The notes beneath the pieces were generated by a model. The model made no database searches and was not told the DNA's origin. It worked only from the letters and a program-made list of their open reading frames with translations. Of a stretch of DNA of 64,000 nt, positions 15,334 through 22,701 are shown in pieces; position 1 is the first letter of the stretch, and every line of letters starts with the position of its first letter. The DNA is from a virus: IMG/VR virus record IMGVR_UViG_3300044627_003499, positions 21,711 through 85,710 of that record, one strand, 5' to 3'. The position numbers were made by a program, and so were the translations under genes.

Positions 15334-15384
15334 TTATACGCGAATTAAATCAGCAGCAAGTACGCCAATAAAACGTTTCAGGTG
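15334..15384 (-). pseudogene. Displaced 3' end of the HhH protein gene
   Basis: Read on the minus strand, this fragment encodes HLKRFIGVLAADLIRV and a stop, with an in-frame TAG just before it. The last nine residues, VLAADLIRV, are identical to the C-terminus of the intact HhH gene at 15885. Seven of the nine codons use a different synonymous triplet (for example GTA CTT GCT GCT against GTC CTG GCG GCC). The HNH gene separates the two copies. Confidence 0.85.
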
Positions 15385-15410
15385 CTATAGTTTTATTTTG
15401 CTGCTTTGGA

Positions 15411-15854
15411 ATGAAAAGGATTAATCCGGATACGGGGCAGGCCTTTAAGCACGGGGATCGCCGAGAAGACGGCTTTATGTTCACTGGTTACAATTTTAAA
15501 AAAATAAAACAAGACGGCACTTTCCTGGAAGTATGGACAAGCCCTGAGCAAATAAACCACAAGAAAGCGTATGACAAAAAAAGAAGCCAACGCATTTCCA
15601 TAGAAAACAGAAATTGGATGAACGAGTTAAAGGTGAGCCAAGGTTGCGCCTGCTGCGGATACAAAGATCACCCAGAAGGCCTTGACTTTGATCATCTTTA
15701 TGATAAAAAATTTAACATCGGCAGGGGCGGCACGTTAAGCAAAAAAAGACTGGAGAAAGAAATTCAAAAATGCCAAGTTCTTTGTGGAACTTGTCATCAC
15801 ATAAAGACAAGAAATGAGCAAAAATTTAATGAACTAATGAAAAAGAGGGGTTGA
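15411..15854 (+). CDS. HNH homing endonuclease, paralogue 1
   Basis: The 147-residue protein begins MKRINPDTGQAFKHG, a short conserved N-terminal motif. Its zinc/HNH core is GCACCGYKD (79-86), LDFDHL (91-96) and KCQVLCGTCHHIKT (120-133). It is AT-rich and lies against the direction of its neighbours, between an intact HhH gene and that gene's displaced 3' end. It is clearly related to the HNH at 22.2 kb (same N-terminal motif and core), but not to the one at 8.6 kb. The terminator that ends it overlaps its stop codon. Confidence 0.9.
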   Translation: MKRINPDTGQAFKHGDRREDGFMFTGYNFKKIKQDGTFLEVWTSPEQINHKKAYDKKRSQRISIENRNWMNELKVSQGCACCGYKDHPEGLDFDHLYDKKFNIGRGGTLSKKRLEKEIQKCQVLCGTCHHIKTRNEQKFNELMKKRG

Positions 15855-15864
15855 AACCCCTCTT
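15843..15864. terminator. Bidirectional hairpin terminator between HNH and HhH genes
   Basis: AAGAGGGGTT and AACCCCTCTT form a perfect 10-bp stem with a 2-nt loop. On the minus strand it is followed by a T5 run, giving the HhH gene a new terminator. On the plus strand it ends the HNH message. It probably came with the HNH insertion. Confidence 0.8.
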
Positions 15865-15884
15865 GTTTGAGTTATGCATTTAAA

Positions 15885-16295
15885 TTAAACCCTAATCAAA
15901 TCGGCCGCCAGGACCGCATTCCAATCAACACGCTTGATTTGCTTCAGCTGTTCAAGATTATTGAATCTTTCACCCGACAGAGACATCTGAAGGTCTTTAA
16001 TCTCACGTGCTGTTTTAAGACCAATTCCCTTAATGTGATCCGCAAGCATTTGTGCGGTAGCGGAATTGACATTTAAACGGTGATCTGGGGGAAAATCCCG
16101 TGGGTCCTCTTTGGCTGCTTTATCTTTGACTTGAAGAGTTTTTACCTTTTTGGTAGCTTCTTCATCTGGGATAAGTTCAGAGTTGTAAGCGGTGTAAAGG
16201 CGACCGTCCTGATCTTCGACCATGAACCAATCGCCATTATCAAACTCACTAACAACTTTGACGCGAGCGCCAGTTTTTTTGTGCTGGTAAAGCAT
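15885..16295 (-). CDS. Helix-hairpin-helix protein with recoded C-terminus
   Basis: The 136-residue protein has an SH3-like N-terminal part (MLYQHKKTGARVKVVSEFDN) and a ComEA-type HhH domain from about residue 72: LNVNSATAQMLADHIKGIG, LKTAREIKDLQ. This fold binds DNA non-specifically or mediates virion protein contacts. Its final residues, VLAADLIRV, occur a second time beyond the HNH gene in different codons. It lies downstream of the decoration protein gene on the late strand. Confidence 0.75.
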   Translation of the reverse strand: MLYQHKKTGARVKVVSEFDNGDWFMVEDQDGRLYTAYNSELIPDEEATKKVKTLQVKDKAAKEDPRDFPPDHRLNVNSATAQMLADHIKGIGLKTAREIKDLQMSLSGERFNNLEQLKQIKRVDWNAVLAADLIRV

Positions 16296-16333
16296 GAGGA
16301 CCAGATGTTAATTCTGGTCCTAGTTTAGCTTAT

Positions 16334-17143
16334 TCAGCTGACAGTGCGGCCAAGCAGGTAAGCTTCGATGTCTTCGTAGCCAGGGGCAATGTCAGGCTGG
16401 ACGTAGCAGGTTTCCACAACCAGGTAACCAACACGACCGGCGGCGGCGTCACCGCTGGAGATGTAGAAACCACCGGAAGTTGTGGTGGAGTTTGCAGTTT
16501 CCTTAGCAAACACACGCAACGTGGTCGAGGCAGTAACCGGGTAGTTGACCACAGAACCAGAGACACCAGCGGCGCCAGTAGCGGTCAGGACGGCGTTGGT
16601 ACCATAACCGGCAGTGCCGCCAGCGAAGTAAATTTCGCCAGCTTGGAGACCGGAAACAGTGGAAGTCATGTTGGCTTGAATCACGCCTTCACCAACGCCA
16701 GAAGCGGCGACAGGTGCACCACCGTTGCTACGACCGAACGAAATGACGTTACCGGTAGCGGCATACACACCAGAGGCAACACGGCCATCACCCCAACCAG
16801 AGGCAACCGAAATTGCGGTGCGGTACACGTAAGCAGGCAGTGTGCTGCTACCAGAGATCACCATACCCGTGATGTCGGGACGAGTGTCATCCTGACGATA
16901 GGGCGACGGAACGATCACAGCAGCGGAGTTGACGCTACCAGCACCAGAGGTGGTTGTCACTGCGACATAACCACGCTGCTGGAAATAACGGTAACCAGGC
17001 AGAGCAAGGACCGAGGTGGGGCCACCAAGGGAGCTGTCGAGAGCAGTACCGGCTTCGACAATAGAGTCGATGTTCTTGTACCAGCCGTTCAGGGGTTCTG
17101 CCCAGTTGCCTGGGAAGATTTTTTTAGCGGACAAATAGGTCAT
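16334..17143 (-). CDS. Probable capsid decoration or minor capsid protein, 269 aa
   Basis: The gene directly follows the major capsid gene and, like it, has a strongly biased GC-rich codon set expected of a very highly expressed protein. The sequence is rich in S, G, T and V (SGLQAGEIYFAGGTAGYGTN). TTTTCC-rich leader sequence on the other strand corresponds to AAAAGGAAAAA before the start, a strong Shine-Dalgarno. Function as a decoration protein is inferred from position and expression, not from a domain. Confidence 0.65.
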   Translation of the reverse strand: MTYLSAKKIFPGNWAEPLNGWYKNIDSIVEAGTALDSSLGGPTSVLALPGYRYFQQRGYVAVTTTSGAGSVNSAAVIVPSPYRQDDTRPDITGMVISGSSTLPAYVYRTAISVASGWGDGRVASGVYAATGNVISFGRSNGGAPVAASGVGEGVIQANMTSTVSGLQAGEIYFAGGTAGYGTNAVLTATGAAGVSGSVVNYPVTASTTLRVFAKETANSTTTSGGFYISSGDAAAGRVGYLVVETCYVQPDIAPGYEDIEAYLLGRTVS

Positions 17144-17178
17144 TTATTTTTCCTTTTGTTAGTTGTTTACGTTATTGA

Positions 17179-18342
17179 TCAGATGTTACCGTCATCTTGC
17201 ACGAAGCTGAACGCGGTGGTCACGAAGTCCTTGTTCAGGATTTCAAAACCGGCGTACAGTTGCCAAATAAGAATGATGAAACGGCTGAAATCGTCGTTGT
17301 TGTTGATCAGAACTTGAGCGTTCGGACCACCGATGCCAACACCAATCGCTTGAGGACCGAAGAAGTAACCTTGAGCGGCTTCTTTCACGGCATAGGTAGA
17401 ACCACCGTCAAAGGAAGTGCTGATGCTCTTGATCGGGAAGTTGGTGGATTCGAAGAACTTAACGCCTTCAAACTGCACACCAGTAGGCATGACAGGTTCG
17501 CCAGCCAGGAAGTAGGCTTGACCAGCCTGGGGGCCTTGGTAGAAGCTAGCGTTGTTAGGCAGCATGGGGTTACCCATGTACATGCCTTGACCAGGATTAC
17601 CAGCGTAACGGGCGATCTCACGGAAGTCAGGGTCACGACGCAGGTGCATCATGAACGTGGGATCGCAAATACAACGATACAGACCATCGGCATAGGTCGG
17701 AACGTTGCGCTTGCGCAGGTCCTTAACAACGGTCAGCAGATCGGTACGCACCTGGAACTGCTGCAGGTCAGCGGTGTATTCAGTACCAGTGTAGGAAATA
17801 CGACCGGAAGCATCCTTGACCTTGTTACCAGCGAAGTAGTAACCGCCTTGAGTTGTGGAAGCAAGACCGTTGGCTTCAGCTTTGGACAGTTCATCAATGA
17901 ACACGCGGTCACGCCAGCGGCGATAGTCGTCAAGCAGCGTCAGGCTACCGATCGACTGGTGGAACATATTCAGGTTGCCGGTATCCAGCAGCATGCGCTG
18001 AGCGGTAACCAGAGTTTCGCGAGCAATCTTGAATGTGCTGGGCTGAGTCGGGTCGCCCGGATCCGCAGGACCGGTGTACTCCTTAAGCACCACCAGAACT
18101 TTCTCTTTGGTGATGTTACGGCTGTTAGCGGTACCGATCGTTTGGTCAGCAATACGCTCACGGCTATCCTTAGTACCAGGGGTACCCCAGAACTTGTAGC
18201 GGTCTAACTGAACGGTTTGACCAGGCTGACGTGTGAAGTCGTGGACAACCACGGGCTCCACAGCCATCTCAGCGATGTACGCAGGGTGAGGACGATAAAG
18301 TTCCGCACCTAAAATCTTTGGAAAGTCGTTATCAATAAACAC
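17179..18342 (-). CDS. Major capsid protein
   Basis: The 387-residue length, position after scaffold and portal, and sequence features such as KFWGTPGTKDSRERIADQTI and TADLQQFQVRTDLLTVVKDL fit the HK97-fold capsid proteins of the DUF4043/N4 gp56-like group. The start is GTG with GGAGG 10 nt upstream. The long open frame on the opposite strand is a codon-bias artefact. It forms the head shell; the scaffold is encoded immediately upstream. Confidence 0.85.
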   Translation of the reverse strand: MFIDNDFPKILGAELYRPHPAYIAEMAVEPVVVHDFTRQPGQTVQLDRYKFWGTPGTKDSRERIADQTIGTANSRNITKEKVLVVLKEYTGPADPGDPTQPSTFKIARETLVTAQRMLLDTGNLNMFHQSIGSLTLLDDYRRWRDRVFIDELSKAEANGLASTTQGGYYFAGNKVKDASGRISYTGTEYTADLQQFQVRTDLLTVVKDLRKRNVPTYADGLYRCICDPTFMMHLRRDPDFREIARYAGNPGQGMYMGNPMLPNNASFYQGPQAGQAYFLAGEPVMPTGVQFEGVKFFESTNFPIKSISTSFDGGSTYAVKEAAQGYFFGPQAIGVGIGGPNAQVLINNNDDFSRFIILIWQLYAGFEILNKDFVTTAFSFVQDDGNI

Positions 18343-18430
18343 TTTGTTTTATCCTCCAGTGTCGCAGGAAGTGTGTTGTCAGGTGAAAGATTCAGACATG
18401 ATTATGTCTTATCTAACACAAATTTTAGCA

Positions 18431-18455
18431 GCCGATAATTTATTTAATTACCGGC
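18431..18455 (-). terminator. Hairpin between scaffold and capsid genes, possible attenuator
   Basis: GCCGGTAATT and AATTATCGGC pair with one mismatch around AAATA on the minus strand. No long T-run follows, so it is more likely a partial terminator or a 5' mRNA stabiliser for the capsid message than a full stop. Confidence 0.4.
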
Positions 18456-18461
18456 ATTAAA

Positions 18462-19448
18462 TCATTCCATTACAAATAATTTGTTTGCAACGGTCTGAGG
18501 CTGAGCTTGGTTCAGGACGCGCCAGGCATTCTGAGGATCGCGATTCATCATCTCGCCAAAAGTGCCCCAGAAATTCTCAGGTGCTTGCGGAGCAGCAGCT
18601 GTCGGGGGAGCAGGGAAGTTGCCAGCTTGGAACTGACCAATCGACTGAGTCGGATAACCGCGTGTCTCAAGTTCCTGCTCGTTTTCGTACACAGGGTACG
18701 GACCTTCAGGACCAAAGAACTTAAGCGTGTAATCGCTCAGGACATCGGGATTGGTAAGGATCTCGTTGTAGGCAAGATTCTCTTGGTGCTCGTTAACAGC
18801 GAAATTAGCGTAACCCTTGATGGTATCAGCTGCGCGGTTTCCCCACGCGACGGCGCTGTCCAGCATTTGCTCCAGGTTTAGAGCGTAGTTGTTCAGCACT
18901 GCCGGAGCTTCGATCCCGAACGCGTCCATCACGTACCGACTGTCCTGGCTCATTCCCAGGAGGTCCGCCATTTGAATTGCCGCCTCCTGCAAGGATTGAT
19001 TGGAGGAGGTTGGGGAATAGCTGGGCGAGTATGCCTGGTTGGGAGACCAAGTCTGCGGAGCCGATTGTTGCGTAGCTTGGCTGCTGTACTGTCCGTAATT
19101 GGCCGGGGTATACGCCGTCGTCGGCGGCGATGGTTGACCCTGGAACGGGGATTGGACTGGTGCGCTCAGCAGATTCACCACCTTGTTGAACGCCGATTCC
19201 CAGGGATTCCCCGCCGAGTCCACCGCCGGTTGGGATTGGGGGGCGTACTGAGTAGGGCTGGATTGGTAGCTGGGGGCTGCCTGAGGTACCGCTTGGGGGT
19301 AACTGGTACCCACCTGATACGCCACCGGAGCCGGAGCCTGGTAACTGGCCGGAGCTGCTTGCGGTGCTGCCACCACGTAGCTGCTCGGCGCGACGGCCGC
19401 TGGTGCTTGGCTCGTCTGTGGGATCGATTGGACGGTAGCGTCCTGCAT
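18462..19448 (-). CDS. Scaffold-like protein overlapping the portal gene
   Basis: The 328-residue protein lies between portal and major capsid genes, the usual scaffold position. Its N-terminal 160 residues are P, A, Q, S and Y-rich and disordered (SYQSSPTQYAPQSQPAVDSA). The C-terminal half is helical and charged (LNLEQMLDSAVAWGNRAADT). The start has AAAGGAG 8 nt upstream, which is strong evidence for initiation inside the portal gene. The first 207 codons are read in a different frame from the portal C-terminus. Confidence 0.75.
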   Translation of the reverse strand: MQDATVQSIPQTSQAPAAVAPSSYVVAAPQAAPASYQAPAPVAYQVGTSYPQAVPQAAPSYQSSPTQYAPQSQPAVDSAGNPWESAFNKVVNLLSAPVQSPFQGQPSPPTTAYTPANYGQYSSQATQQSAPQTWSPNQAYSPSYSPTSSNQSLQEAAIQMADLLGMSQDSRYVMDAFGIEAPAVLNNYALNLEQMLDSAVAWGNRAADTIKGYANFAVNEHQENLAYNEILTNPDVLSDYTLKFFGPEGPYPVYENEQELETRGYPTQSIGQFQAGNFPAPPTAAAPQAPENFWGTFGEMMNRDPQNAWRVLNQAQPQTVANKLFVME

Positions 19449-21198
19449 AACTCATCTCCTTTTGTAAAGCTTCTAAAGTGCGATATAGATAGGGTGTTAA
19501 ATCTAATCGCGGGTCCGCAGCCATCGGTAAGTCCGGTGATTGCGGATGGGGAGTTTGCATCATTCCCCCCACAAGGCGAGCAAATTGAGAGTATGCACCC
19601 TGCAATTCATTCACCATTCTGAACGGAAACCCAGATAACATCTCGGCCCGTTCCTCATCCGTCTTGGACGGGAAGAGGTATTTCAGTGCCTCAATGCTAT
19701 CAACACCTAACTCTTGTAAGTTGCGCACCACGATGGAGTTGTTCAGTATGTCTTGAGTGGAATCCTCATACACAGGGCCAAGCCAACGCCACTGCATGGT
19801 CACATCGCCATCTGGAATTAAACCAGAAACACCGGGCGGGATCTGCTGCGTTTGAAGGCAAGCCATCATCAACTGCTTGACCTGATCATCAAATGCACTC
19901 ATGGCATCGTTGTACGCTGCCAAGTCTTCCGCACTAGATTCCTCTGGAAGATCCAGGGGTTTTTCTAATCCTGCAGCAGCGGCAAGCGTTTCTTTGAACA
20001 GACGTTCTTCTTGGTAGATAATTAGCTCAAAACAACGGCAAATGCCGTAAGTGTAAATAGCAATTGCCTTTTTCTTGGACGTGGCAGAAACACGACCAAA
20101 CAATGACTTGTACTCAGTTGCAGTCACGCCTGCAGAAATTGACAGTTCGTCAACGCCGCCCAGGGCAGTGCGAATTTCTTCTCGGTACTGACGTGCGAAA
20201 GAATTCTGGTCGCCAGTGATGGCATCAGGAACAATGTAACCAACACGGTCGTTTGGTTCCAGGTTTGCAATGACGCGTGGAACTCGGATCTGTCCGTCAA
20301 CACCACGGTGAATGGGATCAGCCTTGAAGCGGGATTGACTCAGTCCACTGGGGCCACTAAACCCAGAGTTGGCTGCGATAGAAGGACGCTGGACAACGTT
20401 CTCGCCACCGGCCTCCATCAAGTCAGTCTTAGGCCTAGATGAAAGAAGCGTAGGGTTACCAAAGAACTGCACGTTCTTACGCATGGTGCGAACCATTTCA
20501 TCATGCGTGCAGATGTGATTGGCTAACGCTTCAAATTCACCAACACCTTCAGTAGAGAAACCTTTGACGTTATGGAAAATTTCTACGCAAGGAATAAAGC
20601 CCAGCGTATTTATGAACGTTTTTGTTCTACCGAAATTTGCTTGGTAGTTGCTATCAAACGACAGCTCGCCTTCCGAGTGTGTTTCTTCAATCGTTTTGCG
20701 TTTGATTGAAAGGCGAATGTAACGCTTTGCACCGCCCTGCCCCATGGTGGCCGGACCACTTAAACTTGCGGAATCGATGTCCTGCTGGTAACCAAACCCG
20801 TTCTTGACCTTGTAGCTGTAGATGATTACAACTTCATCAAGCTCGCCATCAATGTTGTAATAGCTACGATATTCATGCTTACGAAAGTAGTAAAGACGAT
20901 AGTTATTCTGAGTTGGACGAATGTAAAAAAGACCTTGTCCATCACAAAGTGAATAATCCCAGATCGAATCGAAGCGGATGTCGAGAGAGTTGTATTTAAT
21001 TACACGATCAATAAAGTCTTTGCGCTGATTGCCAAAGTTATCCTGCACAGGAAAAAACTCGACACCCTGGCGGATGCCGAATAATTTCATCTGCGCTAGG
21101 TGTGAAGCTACGACGCCAGTGTCAATCATTGACCCGCCGTCTTTTTCAAGATACGAGTCAATAATTTCCTTGAGTCTAGACTTAGCGTCGACGGCCAT
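18826..21198 (-). CDS. Portal protein
   Basis: This is a 790-residue protein. Residues 1-580 are protein-like, with KNVQFFGNPTLLSSRPKTDL, GFIPCVEIFHNVKG and RTALGGVDELSISAGVTATE fitting portals of podo- and siphoviruses. The last 207 residues are G, S, P and R-rich and disordered, and they overlap the scaffold gene in another frame. The portal forms the ring at the head vertex through which terminase packs DNA. The start ATG shares an A with the stop of the upstream 48-residue gene. Confidence 0.85.
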   Translation of the reverse strand: MAVDAKSRLKEIIDSYLEKDGGSMIDTGVVASHLAQMKLFGIRQGVEFFPVQDNFGNQRKDFIDRVIKYNSLDIRFDSIWDYSLCDGQGLFYIRPTQNNYRLYYFRKHEYRSYYNIDGELDEVVIIYSYKVKNGFGYQQDIDSASLSGPATMGQGGAKRYIRLSIKRKTIEETHSEGELSFDSNYQANFGRTKTFINTLGFIPCVEIFHNVKGFSTEGVGEFEALANHICTHDEMVRTMRKNVQFFGNPTLLSSRPKTDLMEAGGENVVQRPSIAANSGFSGPSGLSQSRFKADPIHRGVDGQIRVPRVIANLEPNDRVGYIVPDAITGDQNSFARQYREEIRTALGGVDELSISAGVTATEYKSLFGRVSATSKKKAIAIYTYGICRCFELIIYQEERLFKETLAAAAGLEKPLDLPEESSAEDLAAYNDAMSAFDDQVKQLMMACLQTQQIPPGVSGLIPDGDVTMQWRWLGPVYEDSTQDILNNSIVVRNLQELGVDSIEALKYLFPSKTDEERAEMLSGFPFRMVNELQGAYSQFARLVGGMMQTPHPQSPDLPMAADPRLDLTPYLYRTLEALQKEMSYAGRYRPIDPTDEPSTSGRRAEQLRGGSTASSSGQLPGSGSGGVSGGYQLPPSGTSGSPQLPIQPYSVRPPIPTGGGLGGESLGIGVQQGGESAERTSPIPVPGSTIAADDGVYPGQLRTVQQPSYATIGSADLVSQPGILAQLFPNLLQSILAGGGNSNGGPPGNEPGQSVRDGRVRDRSSGSAEQLRSKPGANAGQRRRVGKPRS

Positions 21199-21344
21199 TA
21201 ACTATTTTCCTTTTTCTTTGACTCAATCTTAGCAGCTTTTGCCTGCTTCTTAAGGTCTAACCATTTGCCAAAATACACCAGTTCGGCAGAGGAATAAAGC
21301 TCTGGATGATGCAGCGCTTGCTTTACAAGTTTTTTAGTTTTCAT
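21198..21344 (-). CDS. Small basic protein, 48 aa
   Basis: The frame starts with GAGGAAACGCT and ATG, a strong Shine-Dalgarno, and encodes MKTKKLVKQALHHPELYSSA followed by a lysine-rich helix. Its TAA overlaps the portal ATG, so the two are translationally coupled. Function unknown. Small genes in this position are common in cyanophages. Confidence 0.75.
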   Translation of the reverse strand: MKTKKLVKQALHHPELYSSAELVYFGKWLDLKKQAKAAKIESKKKENS

Positions 21345-21353
21345 AGCGTTTCC

Positions 21354-21677
21354 TCACGAAACAAATTTGGAATTAAACCCAGCTTGGCCGAGCTGATAAG
21401 CGTCGACCATCCCCTGGATATTACCGATAGCGCCAGGTAAATTGCTGGAACCAAACGCCATAGGGAGCTGAGGGCCAGCTCCGGGCTTGATGCCGCGTCT
21501 CATTAGCTCGTCGTTGAGTTGTTGATTTTGTTGTGTACCGCCTTCATATAAACGACGCAGTTGTTCACCCGACCTACCACCCAACGCACCTGGTGTACGC
21601 CTAATATCAAAACTTGGGTTACCAGCAAGTAAATTACCGGGGGCCCCAGGGACGTTAGATTCTCCGCCGTAATACAT
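21354..21677 (-). CDS. Unknown virion protein, 107 aa
   Basis: The protein is rich in G, N, P and L (GNPSFDIRRTPGALGGRSGE) without a domain I recognise. It lies between the AbrB-like gene and the portal gene on the late strand. It may be an internal or head protein. Confidence 0.55.
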   Translation of the reverse strand: MYYGGESNVPGAPGNLLAGNPSFDIRRTPGALGGRSGEQLRRLYEGGTQQNQQLNDELMRRGIKPGAGPQLPMAFGSSNLPGAIGNIQGMVDAYQLGQAGFNSKFVS

Positions 21678-21701
21678 GTGACTATCTGGTTTTCCCTTAT
21701 T

Positions 21702-21884
21702 CTAGTCCTCTAAAACTTCGTAACCTGAAGCGTCATTTACCTTGGAAATTACGATACCTTCGCCGCGTACATCCCAATTTAAAACATCGCCTTCTTGCCA
21801 ACCCAACTCTTCGATCACTTCGTCGGGCAAAATAATGTATTGATCTCCGTTTTCGTCCTCTTGTACTTCAAGAATGTAGCTCAT
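21702..21884 (-). CDS. AbrB/MazE-type swapped-hairpin protein, 60 aa
   Basis: The sequence has QYIILPDEVIEELGWQEGDV followed by LNWDVRGEGIVISK, the SpoVT-AbrB beta fold seen in antitoxins and transition regulators. No toxin gene adjoins it, so a role as a small DNA-binding regulator is more likely than a toxin-antitoxin pair. Its start overlaps the upstream stop by 4 nt. Confidence 0.75.
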   Translation of the reverse strand: MSYILEVQEDENGDQYIILPDEVIEELGWQEGDVLNWDVRGEGIVISKVNDASGYEVLED

Positions 21885-22153
21885 TTGGTCAAAAGCTTTT
21901 CCATCAGTTTATCAAGCTTATTATTGATCTCGCGAAAATTGTTGTGCATTTCTTGAATTTCCCTTAAGAAGTCCACCTTGAGCACGTAGTCCAGTGGCAT
22001 GCGGTTGACCTGGTCTTCCAAGAGGTCCACCCTTCGGTTTTGTGAATTAATTCTTTCGCCCAGGCGACTCATAAGCTTACTCATTACCCAGGAGCCACCT
22101 GTCGCAGCTGAGATCACTGCCGTAAGAGCAATAGCTAAATACTCTGGTCCCAC
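21881..22153 (-). CDS. Membrane-anchored coiled-coil protein, 90 aa
   Basis: A hydrophobic segment at residues 5-27 (YLAIALTAVISAATGGSWVM) is followed by a coiled coil with heptad-like LLEDQV, IQEMHNNFREINNKLDKLM. The layout matches small phage holin-like or spanin-like membrane proteins, but the direction and partners do not settle this. It follows the displaced terminase end. Confidence 0.6.
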   Translation of the reverse strand: MGPEYLAIALTAVISAATGGSWVMSKLMSRLGERINSQNRRVDLLEDQVNRMPLDYVLKVDFLREIQEMHNNFREINNKLDKLMEKLLTK

Positions 22154-22182
22154 GAATCCAAGGTTTTTTAATATTCTAAGAG

Positions 22183-22245
22183 TCAGTAATCGAGGTGAAG
22201 CTGTCCTTTTCTTGCTAATCCGGTAACGAGCCAGACGAGAGCGTT
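22183..22245 (-). pseudogene. Displaced 3' end of the terminase large subunit gene
   Basis: The fragment encodes NALVWLVTGLARKGQLHLDY and a stop. The intact terminase ends DALVWLVTGLARKGQLHLDY, identical but for the first residue. Of these codons only TGG, AAA, CAG and GAT are shared, while 15 others are synonymous variants (for example CTC GTC TGG CTC GTT against TTA GTA TGG TTA GTA). The fragment begins at the stop codon of the HNH gene and has no start of its own. Confidence 0.9.
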
Positions 22246-22699
22246 AAAGATTGTGTTTAATACAGAGCTTATTGAAAGCTTCTATATCATGCGTTTTGAT
22301 GCGATGACAGTTGGCGCATAAAACTTGGCATTTTAAAATTTCTTCTTTTATTGTTTCAATGTTTCTAGACGACATTCTTGAAACACCTTCAACTTTAGAG
22401 CTTGGATCAAGATGATCAAAGTCGAGGGCATAAGCACTTTCTTTGTAACCACAGCAAGCGCAACCTTGTTTTAGTTTTTCTTCATGAATAATTTTTATGT
22501 TTTTGCTATGGTTTTCTCTTACACTTTTTTTGTAGTATTCTTTGCGCTTTTCCCATGACTCTGGGGACAGCCAATTCATTTGATATGTACCATCTTTATT
22601 TATGCGTGATTTTCTTCTATAGGCAAGAAATATCCGGCCATCTGGACCAACTTCGCCATACTTCCAAGGCTCGCCTGTTTCTGGGTTTGTTCGTTCCAT
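22244..22699 (-). CDS. HNH homing endonuclease, paralogue 2
   Basis: The ATG lies 2 nt after the terminase stop; an in-frame TTG six bases upstream is an alternative. The protein begins MERTNPETGEPWKYG, parallel to the HNH at 15.4 kb, and has the same core: GCACCGYKE, LDFDHLD, then KCQVLCANCHRIKT. The gene is AT-rich compared with the terminase. It sits between the intact, recoded terminase 3' end and the displaced original one, the footprint of an insertion that kept the target protein whole. Confidence 0.9.
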   Translation of the reverse strand: MERTNPETGEPWKYGEVGPDGRIFLAYRRKSRINKDGTYQMNWLSPESWEKRKEYYKKSVRENHSKNIKIIHEEKLKQGCACCGYKESAYALDFDHLDPSSKVEGVSRMSSRNIETIKEEILKCQVLCANCHRIKTHDIEAFNKLCIKHNL

Positions 22700-22701
22700 T
22701 T

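Noticed and set aside
16643-17317. A 224-codon plus-strand frame opposite the decoration protein
   Set aside because: Same codon-bias effect; the translated sequence is a repetitive G, T, R and H mix and spans two real genes.
17197-18207. A 336-codon open frame on the plus strand opposite the major capsid gene
   Set aside because: It is the exact complement of the highly biased capsid codons (few stops on the other strand) and the protein is H, T, V and S-rich without plausible domains.
21702-21884. Toxin-antitoxin pair with the AbrB-like protein as antitoxin
   Set aside because: Neither neighbour looks like a toxin (one is a membrane coiled-coil protein, the other a virion-type protein).
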